Positions 63,981-64,000 of a DNA stretch of 64,000 bases are shown piece after piece. The notes beneath the pieces were generated by a model, which had not been told where the DNA came from, searched no databases, and was given only the letters and a program-made list of their open reading frames with translations. Each line of letters starts with the position of its first letter. Position 1 is the first letter of the stretch. This stretch comes from Sphaerolaimus hirsutus. Taxonomy: Eukaryota > Nematoda > Chromadorea > Monhysterida > Sphaerolaimidae. A program made the translations under genes and the position numbers. Location: NCBI GenBank assembly GCA_964036195.1, contig OZ038455.1, forward strand, positions 8,759,855 to 8,823,854, in the 5' to 3' direction.

Positions 63981-64000
63981 CCCCTGATGTTGAAATTGGA

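Overview
The window is nuclear DNA of an animal, most likely an invertebrate. The evidence is a multi-exon host gene with GT-AG introns, abundant short inverted-repeat (MITE-like) transposons, and two large, well-preserved LTR retroelements of the Ty3/gypsy and BEL/Pao types. A TCAGTC initiator 32 bases after a TATA box in the first element is arthropod-like. I cannot name the species.

Host gene (2957-41438, + strand). Sixteen recognisable exons encode a homologue of PDXDC1 (pyridoxal-dependent decarboxylase domain-containing 1). The 5' end lies before the window. The position of the usual PLP lysine has no lysine, so the product is probably not an active decarboxylase. Intron 8 is about 31 kb because it holds a giant retrotransposon. 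The 3' end is followed directly by a MITE that supplies the first AATAAA seen.

Giant Ty3/gypsy element (7305-36532, 29.2 kb, + strand). It has two 3421-bp LTRs that differ at roughly 25-30 bases with no indels, a 4-bp CAAC target duplication and a tRNA-Gln primer site. ORF1 starts inside the 5' LTR and runs through the LTR end and primer site. Gag, protease and RT/RNase H/integrase follow in shifted frames. After pol comes an internal polypurine tract followed by an echo of the LTR start and a TATA box. Then come three closely packed ORFs of 1120, 744 and 468 residues. The last carries a clear NADAR (YbiA-like) domain, and the other two are unrecognised. A 3.2-kb tail is packed with hairpins and holds a candidate two-exon small gene, followed by the polypurine tract and the 3' LTR.

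The most striking signal is a family of hairpins found only in this element: 24 copies at 19 distinct sites, all on the sense strand. Nearly all have the same 8-base loop (CCTACGTC), set on closing stems and long arms that differ in sequence from copy to copy but stay complementary. They sit in LTRs, coding regions, leaders and the 3' tail. I know of no described counterpart in nuclear retrotransposons.

BEL/Pao element (51017-63300, - strand, 12.3 kb). Two 1101-bp LTRs differ at one base that I can see. It has a 5-bp GCAAT target duplication, a tRNA-Ser(UGA) primer site and a single intact 3239-codon gag-pol-env-like ORF. A second 372-codon frame overlaps the tail of the env-like part. The element looks recent and possibly still active. 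The pentamer TCACA is strongly over-represented on its sense strand throughout.

The remaining sequence (1-2956, 41439-51016, 63301-64000 and the introns) has no gene I can support. It holds several families of foldback elements and MITEs.
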